Below are positions 33,048-41,625 of a stretch of DNA of 64,000 bases, piece after piece (the first letter of the stretch is position 1; each line of letters opens with the position of its first letter). A program made the position numbers and the translations under genes. A model generated the notes under the pieces. That model ran no database searches. It was given only the letters and a program-made list of their open reading frames with translations, and had not been told where the DNA came from. Origin of the DNA: Guptibacillus hwajinpoensis (GTDB lineage: Bacteria; Bacillota; Bacilli; Bacillales; Bacillaceae_O); NCBI GenBank assembly GCA_016841765.1, contig JAENYN010000019.1:1-64000 (forward strand). The letters are read 5' to 3'.

Positions 33048-33344
33048 TTGTCGAAAAATAAAACGATCGGCATGATCAGGTCAGGCATTTTAGCAGGCAT
33101 AGCAGGTATGTTTTTACTATTATTCAGTGTAAACCTTGGCGGGATGATGGCAGATGAATGGATCATGAAGCGGGGCGGGGCTGATCCTGCCGTTTTTCAG
33201 GTTGTGCTGCAAGGATATATCAATGCCTTTTTAGCCATGGGCAGCATTTTGTTTGCTCTTGGCCTTTTTGCCGCAATTTTTGGTTATGTCCACATGCAAA
33301 AGAAGGCTGAGCACAGCGGGGAGCAGAAGGATAGCCGCTTTTGA
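33048..33344 (+). CDS. Small membrane protein
   Basis: This 98-residue protein has two helices (about 10-32 IRSGILAGIAGMFLLLFSV and 57-82 INAFLAMGSILFALGLFAAI) and a charged tail KKAEHSGEQKDSRF. The start is TTG 33048 behind GGGGGCGGTAGGA, 26 bp after the VOC gene. Function unknown; no family recognised. Confidence 0.6.
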   Translation: MSKNKTIGMIRSGILAGIAGMFLLLFSVNLGGMMADEWIMKRGGADPAVFQVVLQGYINAFLAMGSILFALGLFAAIFGYVHMQKKAEHSGEQKDSRF

Positions 33345-33385
33345 TGGACAGACAGAGAGCCCGCTGTCTTTATGTTTGGCAATCT

Positions 33386-34000
33386 TTATTTTCGTGCAAC
33401 TGCAATCCCGATTGGATAATCCGCTTCTTTGCGGCCGGGAACAGGTTCAATCAATACCCCTTTCTGGTAAAAAAATTCAACGGAGCTGAATGGCTGGAAG
33501 AGGTTGTGAAATTCTTCCTCGGTAAGTTGATGGAAATGGAAGCGCTCTCCGCACGGCTTGCCTTTTCCATTTCCAAAAGGGGTCGATAAAATCAGTGTTC
33601 CGTTCTCGTTCAAAAGACTGTGCATATTGTCCATGAAACGCTTATCATCTTCAACATGCTCAATGGTTTCGAAAGAGAGGATGGTATCAAAAGTGCCGAG
33701 TTTTTTTGGAAGGCTGCCGTCAAGGACATCCGCTTCAATAAAGTCCGTTAGAGGATGATAGTATCTGCCCCGCGCATACTCGACCGCCTCGCTGGAAACA
33801 TCAGCGCCAATCACTTCGCTTACTTGCTTTTTACACACCTTGGCAATAAGGTGTGTTCCGTATCCTGAACCGGATGCGATATCAAGAACCCTGCCGCCTG
33901 CGTAAGCAATCGAAAATTGGTACCTTGCGATATGCTCTAATAATAGATTGTTCATTGGGTCCATCGCGTCAGGAATGACCCGTTCACCAGTAAATTTCAA
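33386..34000 (-). CDS. Class I SAM-dependent methyltransferase
   Basis: This 204-residue protein starts FTGERVIPDAMDP, typical of a group of methyltransferases in which FTGERxIP is the first conserved block. SAM motif I is GRVLDIASGSGYGTHLIAK, the acidic strand is VIGADVSSEAVEYA and motif post-I is TILSFETIEHVEDD. The start is taken as TTG 34000 with GGTGA upstream; the 41 extra residues in the track are unlike the family. Substrate unknown. It converges with the small membrane gene, with no clear terminator between. Confidence 0.8.
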   Translation of the reverse strand: MKFTGERVIPDAMDPMNNLLLEHIARYQFSIAYAGGRVLDIASGSGYGTHLIAKVCKKQVSEVIGADVSSEAVEYARGRYYHPLTDFIEADVLDGSLPKKLGTFDTILSFETIEHVEDDKRFMDNMHSLLNENGTLILSTPFGNGKGKPCGERFHFHQLTEEEFHNLFQPFSSVEFFYQKGVLIEPVPGRKEADYPIGIAVARK

Positions 34001-34498
34001 AATCGTTTCACCGCTTTTATGTAAAATTAAGTTCCGGAAAATGATGAAGATTCGATTTAACCCTCTCAGAAAAGGGTAATGTTTTAATGCGCAAAAAAGA
34101 CAGTCACGGATAGTATAAACCACTCTTGAAGATTAATAAACAATGTTGGACAAGCCTGTGTGCCCGCCCGCTGAAAAATTAATGGTATAATGGAAAAAAT
34201 ATCATGATTCAGAATACATATAATGAGAGCTCGTTTTTACCATTCGCGGACTCCACTTTTTTCTTCTACAGAAGGCTCCCCGCCCGCCATTCAAGTCAGT
34301 CCGTCCATCTACAAGATTTAATACGGCCGCTTTGGCTTTTCGGGTACAGCAAATATAGATACGGATTTTTCCAGGCCATACCTGGACTGATCCTCCTGAA
34401 AAAACCTGACGGATAGAAATGCGCCGGGGGAATCTGAACTTATCCTATTCGTACATTTTCTAATGCACATTCCAAGATCAGTAAGGGGGATATTCAGC

Positions 34499-35398
34499 GT
34501 GACAGACCAGTCTATCCAGGAGCAGCTGAAACAGAAAGTTCCGCAGCATCAAAAACTGACTAAGGGAAGGATCGCTAAACGAGCGGTTTTTATTATACTT
34601 GGCGCCGTTTTAATGGCAATCGGGATTGAAGTGTTCCTCGTTCCGAATTCCATCATGGACGGCGGCATAGTTGGCATCTCAATTATCCTGTCGCACTTGA
34701 CGGGGATCAAACTGGGGTTGTTCCTGTTCTTATTAAACGTTCCTTTTTTCTTTCTCGGCTATAAGCAAATCGGTAAAACGTTCGCGATTTCCACCGTTGC
34801 CGGGGTAGCGATTTTGTCCTTCACAACCTACTATTTGCACGATGCGCCGGCTTTTACAGATGACATTCTCCTGGCGACCGTATTCGGCGGAGTTGTCCTT
34901 GGAACCGGTGTCGGACTTGTCATCCGCTTCGGAGGTTCCCTTGACGGAACGGAGATTTTAGCGATTCTGCTCGATAAAAAATTCCCGTTCTCCGTCGGCG
35001 AATTCATCATGTTTTTCAACGTTTTCATCTTTGGCTGGGGCGGTTTTGTTTTTGGGTGGGACCGCGCCATGTATTCCGTATTGGCCTATGCAATTACCTT
35101 CCAGGTAATCGATATTGTCATCGAAGGGTTCCAATCGAAATCTGTCTGGATTATAAGCGAATACCCTGAAGAAATCGGGGAAGCCGTCATGGCCCGCTTA
35201 GGACGCGGCGTCACTTATTTGAAAGGCGAAGGAGCCTACACAGGGGATGATAAGAAAGTCGTTTTCTGCGTCATATCCCGTCTTGAGGAAGCGAAGCTGA
35301 AGAGTATCGTGGAAGAAATCGACACATCCGCTTTTCTGGCTGTCGCCGATATTGCCGAAGTGCAGGGCGGACGGTTCAAGAAAAAGGCGATTCACTAA
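34499..35398 (+). CDS. YitT family membrane protein (DUF161/DUF2179)
   Basis: This 299-residue protein has five to six helices (about 30-200; IILGAVLMAIGIEVFLVPNS and GGIVGISIILSHLTGIKLGL are the DUF161 signature). A cytosolic DUF2179 domain follows (about 225-290; GRGVTYLKGEGAYTGDDKKV and FLAVADIAEVQGGRF). B. subtilis has several paralogues of this family, without clear function. The start is GTG 34499, nine bases after TAAGGGGG, in preference to ATG 34463. The upstream gap 34.0-34.5 kb holds no gene. Confidence 0.88.
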   Translation: MTDQSIQEQLKQKVPQHQKLTKGRIAKRAVFIILGAVLMAIGIEVFLVPNSIMDGGIVGISIILSHLTGIKLGLFLFLLNVPFFFLGYKQIGKTFAISTVAGVAILSFTTYYLHDAPAFTDDILLATVFGGVVLGTGVGLVIRFGGSLDGTEILAILLDKKFPFSVGEFIMFFNVFIFGWGGFVFGWDRAMYSVLAYAITFQVIDIVIEGFQSKSVWIISEYPEEIGEAVMARLGRGVTYLKGEGAYTGDDKKVVFCVISRLEEAKLKSIVEEIDTSAFLAVADIAEVQGGRFKKKAIH

Positions 35399-35413
35399 TA
35401 AAGGTTATATGAA

Positions 35414-35447
35414 GAAAGCTTTTCCCGGTGTGGGGAAGGCTTTTTTA
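35414..35447 (+). terminator. Terminator of the YitT-family gene
   Basis: AAAGCTTTTCCC and GGGAAGGCTTTTTT pair around GGTGTG. The following stretch to 35685 shows no gene; a possible leftward hairpin (ACCGCC/GGCGGT, 35625-35652) may end the next gene. Confidence 0.75.
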
Positions 35448-35685
35448 TTGGGGGGATAATTTGTCAGCAAGGAAGAATTTTGATGCAGCGTCAAATTTAA
35501 GACTACGCCTCTGAAGGACGGACAGTCGGCAAGTTTTCTTAATGGAAAAATGGAACCGGAATCATGTTCGAAGGTGGGCACTCGAGGCACAGTGTGGATA
35601 AGGAAAGACCGGAAACAGTAAAATTTGCAGACCGCCTGATGACTGATGGCGGTGCTTTACACATAGAAACCCGCTGAATATCAAG

Positions 35686-36243
35686 TTATAAATATTTCCC
35701 TCTCCCAACTGCAGCAATGATTGACCCGGCTGCCTGGACCCAGCTTCCGACCGTGTACAAGTTTTGCCCATCTTTTCCACTCGCTTTGACCATTCCGCCA
35801 AGAGCCTGTGTTGCGTTGCCAATAGCTTGAAGCAGGTTTCCATAAAGTACATAAAGATACTCATCAGTAGGCGTTTTTCCAAATGCATCGGCAAAAACAG
35901 CTGCACTTCCTGTGGCCTGAAGCAAGTCGCCTTTAATGACCAAATCAAGACCTGTTTCCCCTTCTTCGTACAAGATAAAGCCGGTGAGAGCGGTTGAGTT
36001 CCCGATTGCCTGCACAATATTACCGGTTTTTGACAGTGTGAAATTTTTTTCACTATCGGCTTGAATGGCATTGCCTGTACCTTGAAGCGTTTGGCCCCAT
36101 AAATTCAGATTAACAGGGCTGAAGAGTTCGTTGTGAATAGTTAGCAAAGGGGTACTGCCGACTGCCGATATTGTTGTTCCGATTGCCTGGATCACGGCAC
36201 CAAAGAAGTCCTTTAAATTCTGTTCCTCATCCACTTGCCTCAC
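35686..36243 (-). CDS. DUF6944-type repetitive protein
   Basis: This 185-residue protein consists of about six imperfect repeats of the pattern GxxLQAxGNxxxAxG: GAVIQAIGTTISAVGS, GQTLQGTGNAIQA, GNIVQAIGNSTALTG, GDLLQATGSAAVFA, GNLLQAIGNATQALGG and GSWVQAAGSIIAAVGRG. Such Gly/Gln/Ala repeats would stack as amphipathic helices. I link it to the repetitive DUF6944 family of Bacillus, of unknown role. The start is GTG 36243 with AAAGGCAG upstream; GTG three codons later is possible. Confidence 0.7.
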   Translation of the reverse strand: MRQVDEEQNLKDFFGAVIQAIGTTISAVGSTPLLTIHNELFSPVNLNLWGQTLQGTGNAIQADSEKNFTLSKTGNIVQAIGNSTALTGFILYEEGETGLDLVIKGDLLQATGSAAVFADAFGKTPTDEYLYVLYGNLLQAIGNATQALGGMVKASGKDGQNLYTVGSWVQAAGSIIAAVGRGKYL

Positions 36244-36392
36244 CTGCCTTTCGTTCTTTAATTATTGTATACAAACTTCTGGTAACGCGTGTGGGGGAAG
36301 TGAACAGAGTAAAAGCGTTTTTTTATTTAACAAACTGTTAAATGTGAATACCTGTTGAAATGGGCTGCTGGAACAAAAAGAGAACAGCCTGA

Positions 36393-36444
36393 TTGACGAA
36401 AAAGTTTTATTTGGTGTAAAATGTTTACCTAAGGAAACATTTTT
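36393..36444 (+). promoter_or_regulatory. Promoter with MntR/DtxR-like operator before the ZIP transporter
   Basis: TTGACG (36393) and TAAAAT (36417) are spaced 18 bp. An inverted repeat ATGTTTACCTAAGGAAACAT (36421-36440, extended by A's and T's) overlaps the -10 and start site. The core TTTACCTAAGGAAAC resembles MntR and other DtxR-family boxes. Metal-dependent repression is inferred. Confidence 0.55.
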
Positions 36445-36540
36445 ATACAAGTGCATATATATACGTATCAGAGCATGCGCTTTGACCATAAATGAATTCT
36501 TCAAAGAACAGACAAAATCGATATGTTGGAGGAGTAGAAG

Positions 36541-37350
36541 ATGGCTGAAAATGTGTTATTCGCGTTTAGTTTGACGTTAGTGGCCGGCCTGGCAACAGGT
36601 ATCGGAAGTGTGTTGGCCTTTTTCACTTCCGAGACGAATACTAAATTTTTATCACTGGCACTGGGGTTTTCAGCAGGTGTCATGATTTACGTTTCCATGA
36701 TCGAGATCTTTGTAAAGGCAAAGGATGCCTTGATTTCGGCAATGGGGATTGAACTGGGGAATTGGGTGACCGTCGGAGGATTTTTCGGAGGCATGCTGGT
36801 CATTGCGTTAATCGATAAATTCATTCCAAAGCAATCAAACCCGCATGAGCTGAAAAAAGTCGAAGATATGAATCGCCCGGGTCAATATGTCAAGGACCCT
36901 GCCCTGCTGAAAATGGGTACATTTACTGCACTGGCAATCGGCATCCATAACTTCCCGGAAGGCATTGCCACCTTCACGTCAGCATTGCAGGATCCGGGCC
37001 TGGGCATTGCTATTGCTGCAGCGATTGCTATTCATAACATCCCGGAAGGAATAGCCGTGTCCGTCCCGGTGTATTTCGCAACCGGCAACAAGAAGAAAGC
37101 TTTCTTGCTTTCATTCCTGTCCGGCTTATCAGAACCGATTGGAGCTCTTGTCGCCTACCTGATTCTGATGCCGTTCTTGAACGATATCATGTTCGGGGTC
37201 ATCTTTGCCGCCGTCGCCGGCATCATGGTCTTCATCTCACTCGATGAACTCCTGCCGGCAGCGAAAAAATACGACGAAGCCCACACCTCGATTTACGGTC
37301 TGATCGGCGGAATGGCTGTTATGGCATTGAGTTTGCTGTTGTTTATTTGA
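36541..37350 (+). CDS. zupT: ZIP family metal transporter (ZupT-like)
   Basis: This 269-residue inner-membrane protein has eight hydrophobic helices and the two ZIP metal motifs in helices IV and V: AIGIHNFPEGIATF (about 134-147) and AIHNIPEGIAVSVP (about 163-176). It would carry Zn2+, Mn2+ or Fe2+; ZupT of E. coli has this broad range. The cytosolic loop (about 95-120) is short and charged. TTGGAGGAGTAGAAG precedes the ATG. An MntR-like box in its promoter favours manganese or iron. Confidence 0.9.
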   Translation: MAENVLFAFSLTLVAGLATGIGSVLAFFTSETNTKFLSLALGFSAGVMIYVSMIEIFVKAKDALISAMGIELGNWVTVGGFFGGMLVIALIDKFIPKQSNPHELKKVEDMNRPGQYVKDPALLKMGTFTALAIGIHNFPEGIATFTSALQDPGLGIAIAAAIAIHNIPEGIAVSVPVYFATGNKKKAFLLSFLSGLSEPIGALVAYLILMPFLNDIMFGVIFAAVAGIMVFISLDELLPAAKKYDEAHTSIYGLIGGMAVMALSLLLFI

Positions 37351-37525
37351 GTGGAGGATCCGCTGCCCGGGTTGTGGGGTGGCGGTTTTTTTATTTTTAA
37401 AAGATTAGGATTGGGCAGGGGTGAAGTGTTTGGGAAGGTGTTTCGCTGAATGTGGGAGCCAGTAATAAGAGTGCACATTGGCGGATTTTCTTAAGAAAAA
37501 GAAAAACCCAGGAAGTTGCACATAA

Positions 37526-37630
37526 ATGGTTCGTTTTAAAAGGAAAAACAAATTTAAAAAAGAAAAAGGCTTCAGTTTGAAAGAAAAACGGTGTGCGCCG
37601 GTCGAATTGGTGCGGGAACATGGAAATTGA
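37526..37630 (+). CDS. 34-residue basic ORF of tandem unit 1
   Basis: It begins MVRFKRKNKFKKEKGFSLKE and ends LVREHGN. The stop comes earlier than in unit 3 because of a frame difference at GGAAATTGAG. Only a weak AGGAAG lies upstream. Function unknown; it may be a decaying copy. Confidence 0.35.
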   Translation: MVRFKRKNKFKKEKGFSLKEKRCAPVELVREHGN

Positions 37631-37751
37631 GCCGGGTTGCAGTGCTCCGGGAGGCATTTTGGTGAAGCCAGAAGCTTTGAACGATAGAAAACGGAGTATG
37701 CCTGGGCGGATTTTCTTCAGAAAAAGAAAAAGAGGGGGGAGTTGCACATAA

Positions 37752-37856
37752 ATGGGTCGTTTTAAAAGGAAAAACAAATTAAAAAAAGAAAAAGGCTTCA
37801 GTTTGAAAGAAAAACGGTGTGCGCTGGTCAAATTGGTGCGGGAACATGGAAATTGA
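37752..37856 (+). CDS. 34-residue basic ORF of tandem unit 2
   Basis: It begins MGRFKRKNKLKKEKGFSLKE and ends LVREHGN, so it is nearly identical to unit 1. GGGGGAG lies 10 bases before the ATG, the best ribosome site of the three. Not in the ORF track because of its length. Function unknown. Confidence 0.4.
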   Translation: MGRFKRKNKLKKEKGFSLKEKRCALVKLVREHGN

Positions 37857-37976
37857 GCGGAGGTGCAGTGCTCCGGGAGGCCATTCTGGTGAAGCCAGAA
37901 GCTTGAACTCAAGCAAATGGCGTATGTCTGGGTGGATTTTCTTCAGAAAAATAAAAATCAGTAAAGTTGAACAAAA

Positions 37977-38162
37977 ATGGTTCATTTTAAAAGAAAAAAC
38001 AAACTAAAAGAAGAAAAAGCATCCAGTTTGAAAGAAAAACAGAGTACGCCTGCCAAATCGTTTCACGATCAGGAAATTGAGCCGGGATTAAGAGCCCAGC
38101 GCAGCTTTCAATCAAGCAAAAAGAGCGTGCCCGCCCGCATTTTCTTCCAAAAACCTGTCTAA
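37977..38162 (+). CDS. 61-residue basic ORF of tandem unit 3
   Basis: It begins MVHFKRKNKLKEEKASSLKE and runs on through EIEPGLRAQRSFQSSKKS to PARIFFQKPV. The corresponding residues exist in units 1 and 2 in a shifted frame (EIEPGCSAPGG... and PGRIFFRK), so unit 3 may show the ancestral full-length frame. No clear ribosome site is seen. The product is strongly basic; function unknown. Confidence 0.4.
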   Translation: MVHFKRKNKLKEEKASSLKEKQSTPAKSFHDQEIEPGLRAQRSFQSSKKSVPARIFFQKPV

Positions 38163-38314
38163 GGTGAAAACAAATCCCCATTTCAAACTAAAAAACGATC
38201 AATTTTGAAACTGATTTCGTGCAGCAGTCCAAATTTCAGGCCCGCCAAGTTCGCAAACGAGGGGAATATGCCTTTTTTAAAGAATTATTTTATTAAGAAA
38301 AAAGGGGGCATGCA

Positions 38315-39283
38315 ATGATCGTAAAAGAGCGAAAACGGCCGATTTTTATTGAAAAGCTGGAGGCTTTGCTGCGCCGGACACCCCCGGGGCATCGGATGTA
38401 TCCTCATATTCAAGATAGTTATGGAAGGCATCTGGCAGGGTTCAAAGGAGAAGAGTCGCTTGATTATCCTTTAAGCTTTCTTCCGGCGAAACGGTACTTT
38501 ATTTATCATGGCCTCCGTCTGCAGGGGGAGAATTATCCGTTTCAAATTGATACGCTGTTGATTTCGCGTTGTTTTCTTATGATTTTGGAAGTGAAGAATC
38601 TTTCTGGGACTTTATTTTTTGATCACCATTTTCATCAGCTTATCCGGAGTAAAGATGGGACTGAAGAAGGTTTTCCAGATCCTCTTCTTCAGGTGAAGCG
38701 GCAGGAAATGCAGCTTAAGGATTGGCTTGCTGCAGAAAAGTTCCCGGACATCCCCATCCTTTCCCTCATTATCATCAGCAATCCCTGTTCTGTTATCAGG
38801 ACTTCACCTGAAAATCAGCAAATAAGCAAAAAGGTCATTCACGGCAACTTTCTGCCGGAAAAAATCAAGCAGCATGAAACGGCGTTTAAAGATGTTAAGT
38901 GGACAGAGAAAGATGTGAAGCGGTCGATACGGAGACTAAAAAAGAAAGAATCCGCTGTGGATGAGATGATTCTTGAACGATTCGAGATGAAGAAAGAAGA
39001 GCTGATCAGGGGAGTTCAATGTTCTGAATGCAGTGTGGTTCCGATGACAAGGATTTATGGGAACTGGTCCTGTATGTCTTGCGGATGTACCTGTAAATCA
39101 GCACATGTATCTGCGATAAAGGACTATACCCTGCTGGTTAGCGCTGTTTTTCGAAACCGGGATATCACTTCTTTTTTGAACATAAAAGACCCAGCGTTGA
39201 CGACACGCCTGATCCGTTCCAGTGGATTGCATTCAGTAGGAAGGAGTAAAGGTGCTGTCTATACGTTCCCAATTGATGAATAA
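38315..39283 (+). CDS. NERD domain protein with C-terminal zinc ribbon
   Basis: This 322-residue protein has a NERD (nuclease-related) domain at about 37-150. The active-site pattern is FQIDTLLISRCFLMILEVKN (D-x-n-E-x-K), related to Holliday-junction-type nucleases. LLQVKRQEMQLKDWL follows. A C-terminal zinc ribbon CSECSVVPMTRIYGNWSCMSC (about 236-258) could contact nucleic acid. AAAAGGGGGCATGCA precedes ATG 38315. NERD proteins are common in Bacillus, with poorly known roles. The gene is monocistronic next to the tandem repeats. Confidence 0.82.
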   Translation: MIVKERKRPIFIEKLEALLRRTPPGHRMYPHIQDSYGRHLAGFKGEESLDYPLSFLPAKRYFIYHGLRLQGENYPFQIDTLLISRCFLMILEVKNLSGTLFFDHHFHQLIRSKDGTEEGFPDPLLQVKRQEMQLKDWLAAEKFPDIPILSLIIISNPCSVIRTSPENQQISKKVIHGNFLPEKIKQHETAFKDVKWTEKDVKRSIRRLKKKESAVDEMILERFEMKKEELIRGVQCSECSVVPMTRIYGNWSCMSCGCTCKSAHVSAIKDYTLLVSAVFRNRDITSFLNIKDPALTTRLIRSSGLHSVGRSKGAVYTFPIDE

Positions 39284-39362
39284 CGGCATTTTTCCCCTAA
39301 AAAGAATGAACTCCACAAATCAGCACAAACTACACACACAATCATCAAGGAGGTCACTCAAC

Positions 39363-39599
39363 ATGAGACAAAATAAGAAGCAAACCCGTGAATCAGCGGG
39401 GAAAGTTGCGGAGAAGTCGTACGAGCCAGCGGATTATAAGAGCAGCGACGAAACCGCCCGGGGGCTGGCTAATACACATGAACAGGTATCGGACACGCTT
39501 GTGGAAGGTACAGGTGAAGGCAAGATTGATGTTGTGGATGAAAATGGCGAACTGATTTCGTATGACGGGGAGGACTTGATTGGTGGGCAGGAGAAATAA
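39363..39599 (+). CDS. yozQ: YozQ family protein (DUF4025)
   Basis: This 78-residue hydrophilic protein contains SAGKVAEKSYEPADYKSSDE and ARGLANTHEQVSDTLVEGT, then VVDENGEL, which match the YozQ/DUF4025 pattern. The role is unknown. The track start lies upstream in noncoding DNA; ATCAAGGAGGTCACTCAAC places the ATG at 39363. Its 3' end overlaps the SASP-like gene by 20 bp, so the two are co-expressed, probably in sporulation. Confidence 0.75.
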   Translation: MRQNKKQTRESAGKVAEKSYEPADYKSSDETARGLANTHEQVSDTLVEGTGEGKIDVVDENGELISYDGEDLIGGQEK

Positions 39600-39837
39600 A
39601 ATTTTAGTCCCGGCAGCCCGGAAAGATCTTGATTTGCTGAAAGCAAGAGTCAGTCGATCCTCATCCCCTGATGAGGCGAAATATGAAGTTGCCAGGGAGC
39701 AGGGGATTCCGCTCAGCCGGGGATATAACGGCGATATCAAGGCGAAGGATGCCGGCCGGATCGGCGGGGGAATCGGCGGCGGCATGGTGCGCGAGATGGT
39801 GAAAATGGCAGAAGAACAGCTGAAAAAGAAACGGTGA
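39580..39837 (+). CDS. Alpha/beta-type SASP-like small acid-soluble spore protein
   Basis: This 85-residue protein has the alpha/beta SASP layout. KYEVAREQGIPL corresponds to the germination-protease site region. DIKAKDAGRIGGGIGG corresponds to the conserved GG turn. MVREMVKMAEEQL is the C-terminal DNA-binding helix. It is longer and more divergent than SspA/B and closer to the SspF-like branch. The N-terminal extension MVGRRNKILVPAARKDLDLL keeps the LLVP-like motif. The start is TTG 39580 or GTG 39583 behind GGGGAGGA, inside yozQ. It probably coats spore DNA. Confidence 0.78.
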   Translation: MVGRRNKILVPAARKDLDLLKARVSRSSSPDEAKYEVAREQGIPLSRGYNGDIKAKDAGRIGGGIGGGMVREMVKMAEEQLKKKR

Positions 39838-39842
39838 AGAGT

Positions 39843-39867
39843 AGACATACAGCAGTATGTCTCTTTT
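39843..39867 (+). terminator. Terminator of the yozQ-SASP pair
   Basis: AGACATAC and GTATGTCT pair around AGCA, followed by CTTTT. Confidence 0.75.
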
Positions 39868-39969
39868 CTCATGCTGCACTCGAAAGCTGTCGAAAAATAT
39901 CTATCGAAGGCTTACTATTTTTACCTGTATAATATAGGTATAAAATACTAAATTTTTGGCAGGTTGATT

Positions 39970-41016
39970 ATGTATAAAAACGTCGAAGTTTCCAGTAACT
40001 TAATAGGAAAAGAGTTGGGGGAAGATATTTTTCTCGAGAACGGCTCTTTATTGCTGGGCAAAGGAGTCAAGCTTACTCAGCTCCATATTGAAATGTTGAA
40101 AAAGAGAGCCGGCAAGCAAGTGATTAAAGTGGGATTCTTTGACTCACAGGAAATCCAGAAGTTTAAGCTACTGTACCAGGAAAGCATGGGAAATATCAAA
40201 CGTAAATTTCAGGGGATTGCGCAAGGGGAAATTCCGCCGATCCATGAAATGAAGCAAAGCTATATGCCATTGATTAAGCAGCTGTTAAAAACTGAGCATA
40301 CACAGCCGCTTTTTTCGCTGATTGAGCAATCGGACCATTATACATATAAGCATTCGCTGAACGTCGGCATCATCGCCTCGATCATCGGAAAGGTTTTGCA
40401 GCTTCCGATCCCTTCGCTGGCGCTTCTCGTTGAAATGGGCATCCATCACGATCTTGGAAAGCTTGCCCTGCCAGGCATCGTCAGTAAGGAAGGTTCACTT
40501 TCAAAGTATGAGTGGGAGGAAATGAAGAAGCATACGGTTGAAGGATTTGATCTGCTCAGCAGGATGGGGGAAAAGCGGAGAGAAGTGCTGTATAGCGCCC
40601 TTTTGCACCATGAACGGCTGGATGGAAGCGGGTATCCGGGCGAAGTGAAAGGGGACAAAATTCCGTTCCTCGTCCAAATTGTCTCGGTTGCCGATGTCTA
40701 TGATGCCATTACGACCGAACGGCAGTACCAGCGGAAATCTACTCCTCTCAAGGCCATGCAGGAAATAATGGCAGATACTTATGAGGGCAAGCTGAATCCC
40801 GCTGTAACTGTGCCGTTTGCCCGTTACATTATGCGCCAATATTTGAGAAAAACAGTGAATCTGTCGGATGGCAGAAGAGGTGAAGTCATTTTTATCAATG
40901 ACCATGAACCGCATCAGCCGCTTGTGCTGCTGGAGAACGGGTCTGTTATTGATTTACGAAAAAATCATCATGTCACAATATTGGCTGAAGATACACAGCA
41001 TTTACTGTCATCATGA
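39970..41016 (+). CDS. HD-GYP domain phosphodiesterase
   Basis: This 348-residue protein has an N-terminal helical region (about 1-120) and an HD-GYP domain (about 120-300). The HD residues are in MGIHHDLGKLALP, the second set in ALLHHERLDGSGYP (HHExxDGxGYP), and SVADVYDAITTER follows. These are metal ligands of c-di-GMP phosphodiesterases. A short C-terminal part (DGRRGEVIFINDHEPHQPLV) resembles the PilZ-like tail of related Bacillus proteins. There is no receiver or membrane domain. The start ATG 39970 is favoured over TTG 39964. Confidence 0.88.
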   Translation: MYKNVEVSSNLIGKELGEDIFLENGSLLLGKGVKLTQLHIEMLKKRAGKQVIKVGFFDSQEIQKFKLLYQESMGNIKRKFQGIAQGEIPPIHEMKQSYMPLIKQLLKTEHTQPLFSLIEQSDHYTYKHSLNVGIIASIIGKVLQLPIPSLALLVEMGIHHDLGKLALPGIVSKEGSLSKYEWEEMKKHTVEGFDLLSRMGEKRREVLYSALLHHERLDGSGYPGEVKGDKIPFLVQIVSVADVYDAITTERQYQRKSTPLKAMQEIMADTYEGKLNPAVTVPFARYIMRQYLRKTVNLSDGRRGEVIFINDHEPHQPLVLLENGSVIDLRKNHHVTILAEDTQHLLSS

Positions 41017-41179
41017 TATGCCGTGCGGCCAGAAAAACCCTCATTGTCTCCGCCAGAGCAGAAAAAACGGTTTTCAACAGGTTCAATGCGGACCATCGCA
41101 ACGGAACCGGCTGTTGGAAAATCGACTGCCAGTGAAATTCTGCTTTACCGGTGAAGTGAATTTATCCGATTATTCATTA

Positions 41180-41212
41180 AAAAATGGCCGGCTCCTGGTG
41201 CCGTGCCCTTTT
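41180..41212 (-). terminator. Terminator after the broken lipoprotein gene
   Basis: On the minus strand GGGCACGGC, ACCAGGA and GCCGGCC are followed by ATTTTTT, directly downstream of the stop at 41216. Confidence 0.55.
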
Positions 41213-41215
41213 TCC

Positions 41216-41557
41216 TTATTGTTCAGGTGACTCTTCCGCTTTACCTTCTTCATTTTTATCGTCATTTTCTTTTGACCCCGGTTCAACATCAAGGTCGACT
41301 TCGTCTTCATCAAAGTTTTCTTTATTTTTTTCTTCCACTGGTTCATTGGAATCGGGTCCTTCGCTGCCTTCATTGTCTGCATCTCCGTCTCCGATTGCCG
41401 TTTATTCCACGTCTTCATCCGCCGAATTATCTTCATTCATTTGTTCTTCTTCCGGTTCATCCGCCGGTTCCTCAGCATCGTCCGTACATCCGGTCAGGAG
41501 GATGCTGCCACCGAGTGACAGTGCCATAAAGAGTTTTTTGTATCCATATGACTCCAC
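41216..41557 (-). pseudogene. Acidic lipoprotein gene with a frameshift and an in-frame stop
   Basis: The minus strand reads KKLFMALSLGGSILLTGC, a lipobox, then an acidic stretch to ADEDVE, a TAA at 41402-41404, and in the same frame DGDADNEGSEGPDSNEPVEE continuing to EESPEQ and a stop at 41216. The ribosome site GGTGGAG and ATG upstream are one base out of frame. An extra A in the run of six would give MDTKKLFMALSL. Two lesions suggest decay, or a sequencing error in part. The Ser/Phe-rich ORF 41184..41609 on the plus strand is its antisense shadow. Confidence 0.7.
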
Positions 41558-41625
41558 CTTTATTTATCTTTTATTCCCTGAGATTTTTCTGGTGAACAGA
41601 TATATTTAAGTGAAATAACGGATGG

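Larger units (their letters stand above)
37485..38147 (+). repeat. Three tandem ~225-bp repeats
   Basis: ATTTTCTT marks the boundaries at 37485, 37710, 37936 and 38140, giving units of 225, 226 and 204 bp. Units 1 and 2 are about 90% identical; unit 3 is more diverged. Each holds an ORF beginning M-x-x-FKRKNK. The region lies between zupT and the NERD gene. Confidence 0.8.

Noticed and set aside
41184-41609. Ser/Phe-rich 141-aa ORF on the plus strand
   Set aside because: It is the antisense of the acidic lipoprotein gene (GAA/GAT runs read as TTC/ATC); no ribosome site.
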